NCBI RefSeq assembly: GCF_047345415.1
Contig: NZ_JBLFEP010000007.1
Location: 186,001-250,000, forward strand
Direction: 5' to 3'
Length of the DNA: 64,000 nt
Source of the DNA: Maribacter_C sp947494565
Lineage (GTDB): Bacteria; Bacteroidota; Bacteroidia; Flavobacteriales; Flavobacteriaceae
Shown: piece after piece, positions 17,537 through 26,405 of the stretch
How positions within the stretch are numbered: the stretch's first letter is position 1
Layout: the number at the start of each line of letters is the position of its first letter
Notes under the pieces: generated by a model
Seen by the model: the letters and a program-made list of their open reading frames with translations, nothing else
The model's database searches: none
Told to the model about the DNA's origin: nothing
Made by a program: the position numbers and the translations under genes

Positions 17537-18910
17537 TTGCAGCACTACACGAAAGAATTTAAATACAACATTAGACTGTCGGTTCCGGTGATTATGGGAC
17601 TTCTGGGGCACACTTTAGTGCAACTTGCCGATAATATTATGGTAGGGCAGCTGGGAACGGCAGAACTTGCTGCAGTTTCGCTTGGTAATAGTTTTGTTTT
17701 TGTTGCGATGTCATTGGGCATCGGTTTTTCAACAGCGATTACGCCTCTAGTGGCGGAGGCCGATGGTGCGGGCAATAAGGCCAATGCCAAGGGAGCTCTA
17801 AAGCATGGTCTAGTACTTTGTACGATTTTAGGTCTTTCGCTTTTCGGTATTATCTGGCTTTGCAAACCCCTGATGTATCACATGGAGCAACCCGTTGAGG
17901 TGGTCGAACTCGCAATGCCTTATTTAGATCTAGTGGCATTATCGCTCGTTCCTTTGGTGATTTTTCAGGCGTTCAAGCAGTTTTCCGAAGGCTTGTCTCA
18001 AACGAGGTATCCTATGTATGCCACGATAATTGCCAATGTCATCAATATAGTTATCAACTATTTATTGATTTTCGGTTCGTTCGGATTTCCGAAGTTGGGA
18101 ATTGTCGGTGCCGCCATCGGTACTTTGGTCGCCCGTTGTTTGATGGTGGTGTACATTTGGTTTCTTCTTAAGAACAAGCAAAAGTTTCAGGAATACGTGA
18201 CGGGTTTCAATTTCAGGAAAATCGAGAAAAAGGTGATGAATAAAATCATCAGTTTGGGTTTTCCATCGGCACTTCAAATGTTTTTTGAAGTTGGCATTTT
18301 TACCGCAGCCATTTGGCTTAGTGGTGTTTTGGGGAAGAACGCCCAGGCCGCAAACCAGATTGCCCTGAATTTGAGTAGTATGACCTTTATGTTTGGAATG
18401 GGACTCGGGGTCGCGGCCATGATTCGGGTAGGAAATCAAAAAGGGCTTGGTAACTTTGTGGAACTAAGACGTATCGCCAAGTCCATTTTCTTTCTGACCT
18501 TGCTACTTGAAATCGTGTTTGCCCTATTATTTCTCTTAGGAAGGAATTGGTTTCCTTCCTTGTACCTTGATCTTGATTCCGAATTGAATAGCACCGATAA
18601 TATGGAAGTGCTATTACTTGCAGGGCAATTGATGTTGGTTGCCGCGTTCTTTCAAATATCCGATGGTATTCAGGTGGTGGTGTTGGGCGCACTAAGAGGA
18701 TTACAAGACGTTAAAATACCGACATTTATCACCTTTATAGCCTATTGGCTTATCGGATTTCCTATATGTTATTATTTAGGTCTGTATACCGACTTAAAAA
18801 GTATGGGTATTTGGATCGGCCTGCTGGCCGGGCTCACTGCATCGGCGATTATGTTGTATATTCGATTTAATTATTTGACCCAGAAACTAATTGAGAATGG
18901 AGCTACCTAA
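17537..18910 (+). CDS. MATE-family multidrug exporter
   Basis: A 457-residue inner-membrane protein with about twelve hydrophobic helices and two MATE repeats. The first has the typical VPVIMGLLGHTLVQLADNIM and VGQLGTAELAAVSLGNS; the second begins near ISLGFPSALQMFFEVGIF. Members export cationic drugs or metabolites by Na+ or H+ antiport. No ATG is available near the conserved N-terminus. The likely start is TTG at 17537, giving MQHYTKEFKYN, which matches relatives. Its 3' end overlaps the next gene. Confidence 0.87.
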   Translation: MQHYTKEFKYNIRLSVPVIMGLLGHTLVQLADNIMVGQLGTAELAAVSLGNSFVFVAMSLGIGFSTAITPLVAEADGAGNKANAKGALKHGLVLCTILGLSLFGIIWLCKPLMYHMEQPVEVVELAMPYLDLVALSLVPLVIFQAFKQFSEGLSQTRYPMYATIIANVINIVINYLLIFGSFGFPKLGIVGAAIGTLVARCLMVVYIWFLLKNKQKFQEYVTGFNFRKIEKKVMNKIISLGFPSALQMFFEVGIFTAAIWLSGVLGKNAQAANQIALNLSSMTFMFGMGLGVAAMIRVGNQKGLGNFVELRRIAKSIFFLTLLLEIVFALLFLLGRNWFPSLYLDLDSELNSTDNMEVLLLAGQLMLVAAFFQISDGIQVVVLGALRGLQDVKIPTFITFIAYWLIGFPICYYLGLYTDLKSMGIWIGLLAGLTASAIMLYIRFNYLTQKLIENGAT

Positions 18911-19124
18911 ATTTTTATTGGGCGACAATACCGATTACCCAGCTGCCATATTCGTCGTGCACACTGAATATCCACGATTTGTGATCAATCTTGAGAACGA
19001 TGAGGTAGAATGGCTTGAGGAATTTGCTCGGGAAGACGAGCGCGAATTGGAATCGGAAACCGAGAACCTTATCGTACAAGCGACTGAATTTTACGATCGG
19101 GAGGTTTCACGTTATGAAGACTAG
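18897..19124 (+). CDS. Small acidic protein of unknown function
   Basis: A 75-residue soluble acidic protein (MELPKFLLGDNTDYPAAIF, ending in an Asp/Glu-rich helix EEFAREDERELESETENL). I recognise it only as a conserved flavobacterial hypothetical. The ATG at 18897 lies 14 bases inside the end of the MATE gene, and the stop is five bases before the PAP2 gene, so it sits inside the same operon. No motif suggests an activity. Confidence 0.68.
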   Translation: MELPKFLLGDNTDYPAAIFVVHTEYPRFVINLENDEVEWLEEFAREDERELESETENLIVQATEFYDREVSRYED

Positions 19125-19129
19125 GGCTC

Positions 19130-19699
19130 ATGTGGGAACAACTTGTACAGCACGATAAAGAACTTTTTTTGTTTCTGAACAATCGGGGCGGTGAAAATTG
19201 GGATGGTTTTTGGATGTTTATGACCAATAAATTTAGCTCGATTCCGCTATATCTGGTCTTGTTTTTTTTGAGTTTCAAGCAGTGGGGCCTAAAGCGAACA
19301 TTCGTTCTCGTTTTTTTTGCAATACTGATGATTGTTTGTACGAATGGTTTGGGAGACTTTTTTAAATATGGTGTACAACGCCTTCGTCCTTGTTATGACC
19401 CAGCAGTTCAAGAATTGATGCGCCTGGTAAAGGATAGTTGCGGAGGGAAGTTTGGCTATTTCTCGGCACATGCGGGCAACACGATGGCCGTCGCCACCTT
19501 TTTTTCGATTCTACTCAAGGACAAATTTCATCATATCGGAATTGTGCTGTTGGTTTGGGCGGTTCTGGTAGCCTATAGCAGAATTTATATTGGGGTACAT
19601 TTTCCCCTTGATGTCTTTTCAGGCATGATCGTGGGACTATTGTTCGGCTGGTTGTTTGCGAAGTTGTTTATATTTGCTCTCCCCAAAATCCGCTTATGA
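19130..19699 (+). CDS. PAP2-family membrane phosphatase
   Basis: A 189-residue membrane protein with the three PAP2 motifs: KYGVQRLRP (Lys79 to Pro87), FSAHAGN (Ser112-Ala-His114, the acid/base His) and SRIYIGVHFPLD (Arg151, nucleophilic His157, Asp161). The active site faces the periplasm. Family members dephosphorylate undecaprenyl pyrophosphate, lipid A or phosphatidate. Overlap of its stop with the following ArnT-like transferase gene (ATGA) suggests it recycles or edits a lipid carrier for that glycosylation step (inference). Confidence 0.87.
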   Translation: MWEQLVQHDKELFLFLNNRGGENWDGFWMFMTNKFSSIPLYLVLFFLSFKQWGLKRTFVLVFFAILMIVCTNGLGDFFKYGVQRLRPCYDPAVQELMRLVKDSCGGKFGYFSAHAGNTMAVATFFSILLKDKFHHIGIVLLVWAVLVAYSRIYIGVHFPLDVFSGMIVGLLFGWLFAKLFIFALPKIRL

Positions 19700-21354
19700 T
19701 ATCTAATATCAGGTATTGGTTTTTGATTCTACTGGTCATTCTTGTCTATATCGCAGGAATGTTCGTGACCCTCTTTGAAAACGATTCTGCGCAGTTTGCC
19801 GTAATGGCGATGCGAATGGTTCAAGAAAATGACTTTTTAAGCCTATTCAAGGGCCCCGAAGAGTATCTTGATAAGCCGCACATGCACTACTGGCTTGCGG
19901 CGATTTCCTTTAAGATTTTCGGCATTCATGATTGGGCCTATCGCATTCCAGGTCTATTGGCCACCTTATTAGGTGCATACAGCTGTTTTGGCCTGGGAAG
20001 GCTTCTTTACAATGCCAATACGGGAAAAATGGCGGCGCTGGTTTTTATGACCGCCCAGACCATTGTACTGTCCGTAATCGACGTACGCACAGATGCCGTA
20101 CTGACCGGCTTTACGATTTTTGCGATTTGGCAATTGACCTCGTATATCCAAAAAGGTCAACTGAAGCATATCATTCTAGGGGCTTTTGGAGCGGGAATGG
20201 CCTTTTCGACCAAAGGTCAGATCGCTTTAGTGGTCATCGGGTTTCCTATACTATGTCATTTGGCCTATACGGCAAAATGGAAATCGCTGTTCAATTGGCG
20301 TGTTTTGATTGCATTGTTGGTTTTTGTGATAACCATTGCGCCCATGCTGTATGCCTACTATCACCAATTTGATCTGCATCCCGAGAAGGTGGTTCGTGGA
20401 AGAAGTGGTCGGAGTGGTATTTTGTTCATTTTTTGGGAACAGAGTTTTGAACGTATGAGCGGTACCGGCATGGGCAAGAATAGCAGTGATTACTTTTTCT
20501 TTTTCCATACGTTTTTATGGGTATTCTTGCCATGGACCCTTATCGGTATTGCGGCCTTGGCGAGCAGGATAAAGTGGCTCTTCAAAAGTAAATTCAAAAA
20601 GGAGCCAGGTTTGGAAATCTTGACCCTGGGGGGTATTGTTCTCATCTTTATCACCATAAGCTTTGCACAATTCAAACTGCCGCATTACCTAAACATTACC
20701 ATGCCTCTTTTTGCTGTTTTGACTGCGGCCTATCTTTGTGGTTTTTGTACATCAGACCGCCAAAAAACGGTGCGATTATTACTCGGAACGCAGTATTTTA
20801 TCTTGAGCTTGGTCTTTATCGTTACCGTAATGCTCTGTTACTTTGTGTTCAAGTTTGAGAACTACTATGCTTCTGTGCTCCTAGGTTTAGCATTTGTGCT
20901 GATCGTATATTTTAGCCTAAAGCGAGAGGCACCCCATTTGCGCATTATCACTCTCTCCGTATACAGTTCGCTTCTATTGAATGTGGTGCTGAACGCTCAT
21001 TTTTATCCTTCTCTTTTGACCTATCAAGCGGGATCGACAATGGCACATACTGTGAAGGAAAACAACGTTCCGGTCGATGCGATTTACAAACTGTCGACAC
21101 ACCATACTTGGGCACTCGATTTTTACAACAAGGAACCTGTGAAAATCGTGTCTTATGAGGATATCAAAAATAAGAGCGACTTTTGGATCTATGCCACTGA
21201 TGCGCAACTCCGAGAACTTCAGAATAGGGGTTTCGACTGGGATCGACAGTTTACCGAAAACCAATTTCGAATAACGCGATTGCAGAAAAAATTTCTCGAT
21301 CCCTCTACCCGAAAAAAAGTACTAAATAAAATGTATTTGATACACGTTTATTGA
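19696..21354 (+). CDS. ArnT-like glycosyltransferase, GT-C fold (family 39/83 type)
   Basis: A 552-residue integral membrane protein with about eleven helices. The GT-C features seen are ENDSAQFAVMAMRMVQEND (acidic catalytic loop after helix 1) and YLDKPHMHYWLAA (the family's DKPP-like motif). Such enzymes take a sugar from a polyprenyl-phosphate donor and add it to lipid A, another lipid or a protein on the outer face of the inner membrane. It overlaps the PAP2 gene by four bases. The gene ends seven bases into the convergent YbhN-like gene. Confidence 0.85.
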   Translation: MISNIRYWFLILLVILVYIAGMFVTLFENDSAQFAVMAMRMVQENDFLSLFKGPEEYLDKPHMHYWLAAISFKIFGIHDWAYRIPGLLATLLGAYSCFGLGRLLYNANTGKMAALVFMTAQTIVLSVIDVRTDAVLTGFTIFAIWQLTSYIQKGQLKHIILGAFGAGMAFSTKGQIALVVIGFPILCHLAYTAKWKSLFNWRVLIALLVFVITIAPMLYAYYHQFDLHPEKVVRGRSGRSGILFIFWEQSFERMSGTGMGKNSSDYFFFFHTFLWVFLPWTLIGIAALASRIKWLFKSKFKKEPGLEILTLGGIVLIFITISFAQFKLPHYLNITMPLFAVLTAAYLCGFCTSDRQKTVRLLLGTQYFILSLVFIVTVMLCYFVFKFENYYASVLLGLAFVLIVYFSLKREAPHLRIITLSVYSSLLLNVVLNAHFYPSLLTYQAGSTMAHTVKENNVPVDAIYKLSTHHTWALDFYNKEPVKIVSYEDIKNKSDFWIYATDAQLRELQNRGFDWDRQFTENQFRITRLQKKFLDPSTRKKVLNKMYLIHVY

Positions 21355-22274
21355 GTTGCCCCCACCTCCAATTTTGGTTTTTTAAAATGATAGAAGATTC
21401 CTGTCAATGATACTATAGCCGTGATTAAGAAGAAGGCCATACTAATGCCCACAGAAGTGTTCTCATCAAGTCCCAAAAACTTTGCTCCATAGAGAAAAGT
21501 CACTTCGCGACTACCAATACCACCTATAGTAACAGGCAAGACGGACACGATTGAAGAGATCAAGAAAACAAATAAATAGGCGACGGTCTGTAATTGTACC
21601 GCTAGGGCTTTTAGAATGCACAGCACACTAAGCAACTGTGCCAGTTGCACCAAAGCTGAGTAGGCCAAGGATTTCCAAAAAACAGGAAGAACGTAGAGGA
21701 AAAACCTTTTATTCAAAAACCAGAAGACTAGGATACTTGAAATAATCGCCAGGGCAAAAAGGAAGTTCAATCCTTCGAAATAGGTGCTTTCCAGAAAAAA
21801 AACCAATATGCAAGCGTAATTAAAAAGTAACAACATGCCACTCAACCGATCTAAGACCAAGACCGTTATCACCTTTTTGGTTTCGATATCAAAACTCTTT
21901 TTGATGCGATATCCTTTATAGGCATCACCTCCGATTCCGCCGGGCAGAAATAGATTGTAAAACATCCCTAAAAGATAAAGCTTGAGATTGCTTTTTTGTG
22001 TGAGGTAAACCTGAAGTTGATGAAAGTACAGATTCAGTCGCACTGCTGCCAATACCTTTGAAAGAATGAATAGGAAGAGGGCAATAAGTATGTATATCGG
22101 GTTCGACCTTTGCAATACATTCAATACATCCTGTAGATTGATTTTCGTAAATATAAAGTAGAGTAGGGCGACGCTCACGAGAACCTTGAGCGCCGTAACT
22201 ACCTTGTTACGATCTGAGGAGGCCACCGACGGTAATTTTTTTGATTCGATAGGGTCGCTTCTGTTGCGACTCAT
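21348..22274 (-). CDS. YbhN/AglD-like membrane protein (LPG synthase TM-domain family)
   Basis: A 308-residue protein with about eight hydrophobic helices, of the UPF0104/lysylphosphatidylglycerol-synthase transmembrane family without the synthetase domain. Characteristic segments: LFYNLFLPGGIGGDAYKGYR (about 107-126) and VLPVTIGGIGSREVTF (about 243-258). The role is unsettled; relatives act in polyprenyl- or lipid-linked sugar export. The start overlaps the GT2 gene by 68 bases, an unusually long overlap, but no other good start is visible before the first helix. The two are surely co-expressed. Confidence 0.82.
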   Translation of the reverse strand: MSRNRSDPIESKKLPSVASSDRNKVVTALKVLVSVALLYFIFTKINLQDVLNVLQRSNPIYILIALFLFILSKVLAAVRLNLYFHQLQVYLTQKSNLKLYLLGMFYNLFLPGGIGGDAYKGYRIKKSFDIETKKVITVLVLDRLSGMLLLFNYACILVFFLESTYFEGLNFLFALAIISSILVFWFLNKRFFLYVLPVFWKSLAYSALVQLAQLLSVLCILKALAVQLQTVAYLFVFLISSIVSVLPVTIGGIGSREVTFLYGAKFLGLDENTSVGISMAFFLITAIVSLTGIFYHFKKPKLEVGATQ

Positions 22275-23172
22275 AGTAGGTTCGGATCAGTAGCTCCATG
22301 ACTATCCCTATTGTGAACAGCTGAATGCCTGCAAGGATAAACATCAATCCAAAAATCAAGAGCGGTCTTGTGCCGATATCCTGCCCAAAACCAAATTTGA
22401 CGATCAGAAGATAGATATTGATGAAAATCCCAATGATGATCAATAGTACGCCCAATATTCCGAAAAGGTGGATAGGTCTTTGAAAATACTTTCGAATGAA
22501 TAAAAGCAGCATCATGTCGGCGACTACTTTGAACACGCGTTCTAGACCATATTTGGACACTCCGGCATGGCGTGCATGGTGCTTTACCGGTACTTGCTTG
22601 ATCTGTGCACCTTCCAAATGAGCCAAAAGCGTAATGAAACGATGCATCTCACCGTATAGATTGAGATCCTTGGCAATCGCCTTTGTGAATACCTTTAGCG
22701 CACATCCATTATCCTTGATGTCCAATTTCGTCACGCGTCGAACCAAAAAATTAGCGATTTTAGAAGGTATTTTTTTTACGAGGGAGTCTTTGCGTTTCTG
22801 GCGTATGCCTGTGACCACATCATATTCGTCACTAATGGCATATTCGAGCATTTGTGGAATGTCACTTGGATCATTTTGCAAATCACCATCCATGGTGATG
22901 ATGTATGCTCCTGTAGCATGATCGATACCCGCTGCGAGTGCCAAACTTTGCCCGTAGTTCTTTTTGAGTTCTATCAGGTGCACCCGAGTATCCGCCATTC
23001 CCTTAACCACCTGGCGTGTATTGTCCGTTGAAAAATCATCGATATAGATAATCTCATAGGAATAGCCTACTAGGCTTTCGTTGATTTTTTCGGTTAGTAG
23101 AACAACATTGTCTTCCTCATTGTAAAGGGGAACTACGATGGATAGAAGGTCGGAAGTAATCGGTTTCATCAA
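22207..23172 (-). CDS. Family 2 glycosyltransferase, polyprenyl-phosphate sugar synthase type (GtrB/ArnC-like)
   Basis: A 321-residue enzyme. The N-terminal GT-A domain carries SIVVPLYNEEDNV and the metal-binding Asp-Gly-Asp at 95-97 (TMDGDLQNDP). Two C-terminal membrane helices (about 232-260 and 272-298) follow. This architecture transfers a sugar from a nucleotide donor to undecaprenyl phosphate on the cytoplasmic side. The convergent ArnT-like transferase could use the product, and the YbhN-like partner might help flip it (inference). A second Met directly follows the first; either start is possible. Confidence 0.87.
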   Translation of the reverse strand: MMKPITSDLLSIVVPLYNEEDNVVLLTEKINESLVGYSYEIIYIDDFSTDNTRQVVKGMADTRVHLIELKKNYGQSLALAAGIDHATGAYIITMDGDLQNDPSDIPQMLEYAISDEYDVVTGIRQKRKDSLVKKIPSKIANFLVRRVTKLDIKDNGCALKVFTKAIAKDLNLYGEMHRFITLLAHLEGAQIKQVPVKHHARHAGVSKYGLERVFKVVADMMLLLFIRKYFQRPIHLFGILGVLLIIIGIFINIYLLIVKFGFGQDIGTRPLLIFGLMFILAGIQLFTIGIVMELLIRTYYESQQKRPYRIKKITVGGLLRS

Positions 23173-23189
23173 GAAAATGATTGTTGGAG

Positions 23190-23197
23190 CAAATTTA
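23190..23197 (-). promoter_or_regulatory. Putative -7 box TAAATTTG before the GT2 gene
   Basis: Exact TAnnTTTG on the minus strand, 17 bases before the start codon at 23172 and just past the meaB stop. No -33 element is evident, so transcription from the meaB side is equally possible. Confidence 0.33.
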
Positions 23198-23202
23198 GGC
23201 TT

Positions 23203-24207
23203 TTAATTCGATTCTGATTTATATAGGGATAAGAGTTGTTGGGCCGCTACAAAGGGGGAAATCTTGTTCTCGGAAACGTCGGTCATAAGTGTCTGCAGCA
23301 TCTTTTTAACGCCATTGTTCTCATAAAAATCAAACTTCAATCGGTCCTCGATAGTTTGCAATAACCAATATTTATTCTGCTCTTTTCTCCGGTGGATCAA
23401 ACTTCCAGATTTACTGCCTTCTTGATAGTGTGTTGCTATAAGTTCCCAAACTTCAGCAATCCCCTCATTTTTTAATGCGGAGCACGAAAGTACCTTGGGC
23501 ACCCATCCATTTGCTTTTGGCGGGTAAAGATGAAGTGCTTTATTGAAGTCCGTTTGCGCAATTCGTGCTGCCTTGAGGTTGTCTCCATCCGCTTTGTTTA
23601 TCACGATTGCATCGGCCATTTCAATAATACCTCTTTTAATTCCCTGGAGCTCATCTCCCGCTCCGGGTAACTTCAATAGTAGAAAAAAGTCGACCATACT
23701 ATGTACTAAGGTCTCACTTTGACCCACACCGACCGTTTCTATGAGTATGACCTCATATCCCGCAGCTTCGCATAAGATGATACTCTCGCGTGTTTTACGA
23801 CTTACCCCTCCTAAGGATTCGCTGGACGGGGAAGGACGTATAAACGCGTTCGGGTTTTTTACCAATTCGGGCATTCGGGTTTTATCTCCTAGAATACTCC
23901 CTTTTGTTTCACTGCTGGTCGGGTCAATAGCAAGCACTGCCACCTTCTTGTCGAAAGTGGTCAACAAGAGGCCCAATGCCTCTATGAATGTACTTTTACC
24001 GACTCCTGGTACTCCTGTAATACCTATTCGAATACTTTGGCAAGTGGTTTTTCGACATTCTTCAAGAATGGTTTCGGCTTTTTGGGCACTTTCTTGACGT
24101 GTACTTTCCACCAGGGTAATGGCTCTAGCTAGGGAAGCTGTATCTCCCTTCTGAACGCCTTTGATCAATTGTTCGATGGCGACTGAAGTGTTTTTTTCGG
24201 TGGCCAA
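23203..24207 (-). CDS. meaB: MeaB, GTPase chaperone of methylmalonyl-CoA mutase
   Basis: A 334-residue G3E-family GTPase. Walker A GVPGVGKS lies at about 64-71, base- and Mg-binding segments are IDPTSSETKGSILGDKTRM, and Walker B is VILIETVGVGQSE. NKAD gives guanine specificity. It protects adenosylcobalamin-dependent methylmalonyl-CoA mutase and gates cofactor loading. The mutase genes are not in the window, but a PduO-type cobalamin adenosyltransferase at 58 kb serves the same pathway. It lies two bases downstream of the DUF2911 gene, so they are probably co-transcribed. Confidence 0.92.
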   Translation of the reverse strand: MATEKNTSVAIEQLIKGVQKGDTASLARAITLVESTRQESAQKAETILEECRKTTCQSIRIGITGVPGVGKSTFIEALGLLLTTFDKKVAVLAIDPTSSETKGSILGDKTRMPELVKNPNAFIRPSPSSESLGGVSRKTRESIILCEAAGYEVILIETVGVGQSETLVHSMVDFFLLLKLPGAGDELQGIKRGIIEMADAIVINKADGDNLKAARIAQTDFNKALHLYPPKANGWVPKVLSCSALKNEGIAEVWELIATHYQEGSKSGSLIHRRKEQNKYWLLQTIEDRLKFDFYENNGVKKMLQTLMTDVSENKISPFVAAQQLLSLYKSESN

Positions 24208-24209
24208 AG

Positions 24210-24779
24210 CTATTTGCTGATTGGTACTAATATGATGGTTTCATCCCAAGAAAGCGCGAGATGCAGTAAACCGGTATCTTGAAAGACAATTGTAAAATTC
24301 TCTTGGGGACTTGCCAAGGTCTTTGGAAGTACTTCCACTTGTAGCACGTCCTTTTCCGGATTTCGGGTGGTTTCCTTTCCCCCACTCATCAAGGTAACGC
24401 CCCAATCGGGTATTTCTTCATTGAAGATTACCGTCCAACTTTGACGGCCTGGCTTGGTCCATAACGAATAAGAACCTGCCGGAAGCTCCGTATTCATGAT
24501 CTTGATGTCGGTCTTTGTGGTGAAGGAGGTAGGTTCATTGGCCCCGGTTCTCCAGATGGTATCGTAAGGTACGAGTTCGCCAAAGATGACACGCCCTTTT
24601 TTTGACGGACTTGAATAGGTCAAAGAGAGATCATAACCATTCTTGACAAAGGTAGTTGTCTTTTCCGGACTGATTTTTTTAGTTTCCCTTTGCATCAAAG
24701 GCCATGCGACAAACTTCATCAATAGCCATAGCCCTATGATCAAGAGCCCAACGATTTTTAACCACTTTGGTATTTTCAT
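24210..24779 (-). CDS. DUF2911 family membrane-anchored protein
   Basis: A 189-residue protein with an N-terminal membrane anchor (about 8-27) and a DUF2911 domain. The domain carries LTYSSPSKKGRVIFGELVPY, IWRTGANEPTSFTT and LPAGSYSLWTKPGRQSWTVI, and probably faces the periplasm. Function unknown; such proteins are very common in Bacteroidetes. It ends two bases before meaB. Confidence 0.8.
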   Translation of the reverse strand: MKIPKWLKIVGLLIIGLWLLMKFVAWPLMQRETKKISPEKTTTFVKNGYDLSLTYSSPSKKGRVIFGELVPYDTIWRTGANEPTSFTTKTDIKIMNTELPAGSYSLWTKPGRQSWTVIFNEEIPDWGVTLMSGGKETTRNPEKDVLQVEVLPKTLASPQENFTIVFQDTGLLHLALSWDETIILVPISK

Positions 24780-24849
24780 GGTATGATTTTAATGTTCCTT
24801 ACTAAGTTAGTAAAATGTCTTTACCCATTTGCGAATAGAACGTGTGTTC

Positions 24850-25755
24850 TTAAAGTAAATCGAATATAAATGCGCTACTGTTTTCATATAGCTCTCCTGG
24901 TCGGAGTACACTACTTGGAAAACTTCTATGGTTTGGCGCGTCGGGATAATTCTGCGTTTCGAAACAAATGGCCGGAAATTCGTCAGGGGTATACACCACC
25001 ATGGCAGGTTGGTCTGTCCGTACGCTTAAGGAAATACCCGATTTGCGGGAAGAGAGCTTTGCCGCGGATTTTGTCTTAGGGTCAAGAACGAACGGCGTGT
25101 TGAATCTGACGCGCCCGATTTCTCGCTCCTTTAAAAAATCAAATGGTGTTTCACCGACGGATACCACGTTACCCGTGGGTAATTTATCGGCCAAGGTCTC
25201 TACCATTCTTGAACTACTCAATTGTAATCTATAGTCATCGATCCGGCTCTCGTCATCAAGTCGAAAATAGGAGTGGTTGGTTAGATTGACCACTGTTGTA
25301 CGATCGGTCTTGGCCTTATAGGCAATATGAAGAGTATTATGAATTAGTGTATAGGTCACTGTGGCTTTTAGATTTCCAGGATAGCCTTCCTCAAGATGGT
25401 TGCTAATATACGATAGTCGAACGTACGGCGTTTCGCCATAATCCACTTTCTCAATAGTCCAATCCCGTTTGTGAAATCCTTTTTTACCTCCATGTAGATG
25501 AATTCCCTTTTGTTCATATAAGGGATAGTGTTCTCGGTCCAGAACAAAGCCACCGTTGGAAATACGCCCTGCATATCGGCCCATCGAGGCGCCCATGGCT
25601 TTATTGTCAAAGGGATAATCACTAGGAAACTCCTTTCCGACAACGGTATTGATCCAATTTCCATTTTTATCTTTTACCAATAACTTTTGAATAACTGCCC
25701 CATAATCAAGAACAATCAGTGTGATAAAAGGGGATGAGATGGTAACTTGCTTCAC
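24850..25755 (-). CDS. galM: Aldose 1-epimerase (galactose mutarotase)
   Basis: A 301-residue cytoplasmic protein of the beta-sandwich mutarotase family. Seen: MGASMGRYAGRISNGGF (substrate-binding Arg), HLHGGKKGFHKRDW (His), NLTNHSYFRL with the catalytic acid His, and ICFETQNYPDAPNH with the catalytic base Glu. It interconverts alpha and beta anomers of galactose or glucose. No other gal genes are adjacent. It starts about 107 bp from, and divergent to, the sigma factor gene. The gene symbol is by family; specificity is not proven. Confidence 0.87.
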   Translation of the reverse strand: MKQVTISSPFITLIVLDYGAVIQKLLVKDKNGNWINTVVGKEFPSDYPFDNKAMGASMGRYAGRISNGGFVLDREHYPLYEQKGIHLHGGKKGFHKRDWTIEKVDYGETPYVRLSYISNHLEEGYPGNLKATVTYTLIHNTLHIAYKAKTDRTTVVNLTNHSYFRLDDESRIDDYRLQLSSSRMVETLADKLPTGNVVSVGETPFDFLKEREIGRVRFNTPFVLDPKTKSAAKLSSRKSGISLSVRTDQPAMVVYTPDEFPAICFETQNYPDAPNHRSFPSSVLRPGELYENSSAFIFDLL

Positions 25756-25862
25756 TTGAAAGATTTATTTCGATATAAAATTAGTCGTTTTTTGCAACAT
25801 CGGTAAATTTCCATCGTCCTTAGAATAACAGAAACAACAGCAACCAACAACCCAAACGTCAA

Positions 25863-26405
25863 ATGTTTCAACTTGATGTCGTAGAACAATGCAAATCGAA
25901 TGATCGAAAAGCGCAATTAGCGCTCTATAAACAGTATTGTGATGGTATGTTTTGTGTGGCGATGCGTTTTTTGAAGAATACGGATGATGCTGAAGATGTC
26001 TTACAAGAGTCGTTCATCAAGGCTTTTCAAAAAATACATCAATTTAAGGGCGATGTCACATTTGGGGCGTGGTTAAAACGCATTGTGATCAATAAGAGTA
26101 TCGACTTTTTAAAAACGAAGCGACAGAAAATAATCCAACTTGATGAAAGCTATATGCATTTGGAAGTTGACGATGACTGGACCATTGAAGAACACATTTC
26201 TTTGGAGGAAGTAAAAGACGCAATTGATCAATTGTCAGAGCGCTATAAGTATGTGGTCATGATGTTCTTGGTCGAGGGATTTGATCACGATGAAATTTCA
26301 CAAGTATTGAACATTACCGGTTCAGCCTGTCGAACACGACTGTTGAGAGGAAAAGCACAATTAAAGGAACTTTTAAAGGAAAAAGGATATGGCACGGGAT
26401 CTTAG
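25863..26405 (+). CDS. ECF-type RNA polymerase sigma factor
   Basis: A 180-residue sigma-70-family protein with region 2 at about 20-90 (FCVAMRFLKNTDDAEDVLQE, then a GAWLKRIVINKSIDFLK segment) and region 4 at about 120-172 (DQLSERYKYVVMMFLVEGF, then DHDEISQVLNITGSACRTR). It directs transcription of an envelope-stress-type regulon. The stop lies 17 bases inside the following anti-sigma-like gene, a standard coupling of an ECF factor with its regulator. Confidence 0.92.
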   Translation: MFQLDVVEQCKSNDRKAQLALYKQYCDGMFCVAMRFLKNTDDAEDVLQESFIKAFQKIHQFKGDVTFGAWLKRIVINKSIDFLKTKRQKIIQLDESYMHLEVDDDWTIEEHISLEEVKDAIDQLSERYKYVVMMFLVEGFDHDEISQVLNITGSACRTRLLRGKAQLKELLKEKGYGTGS

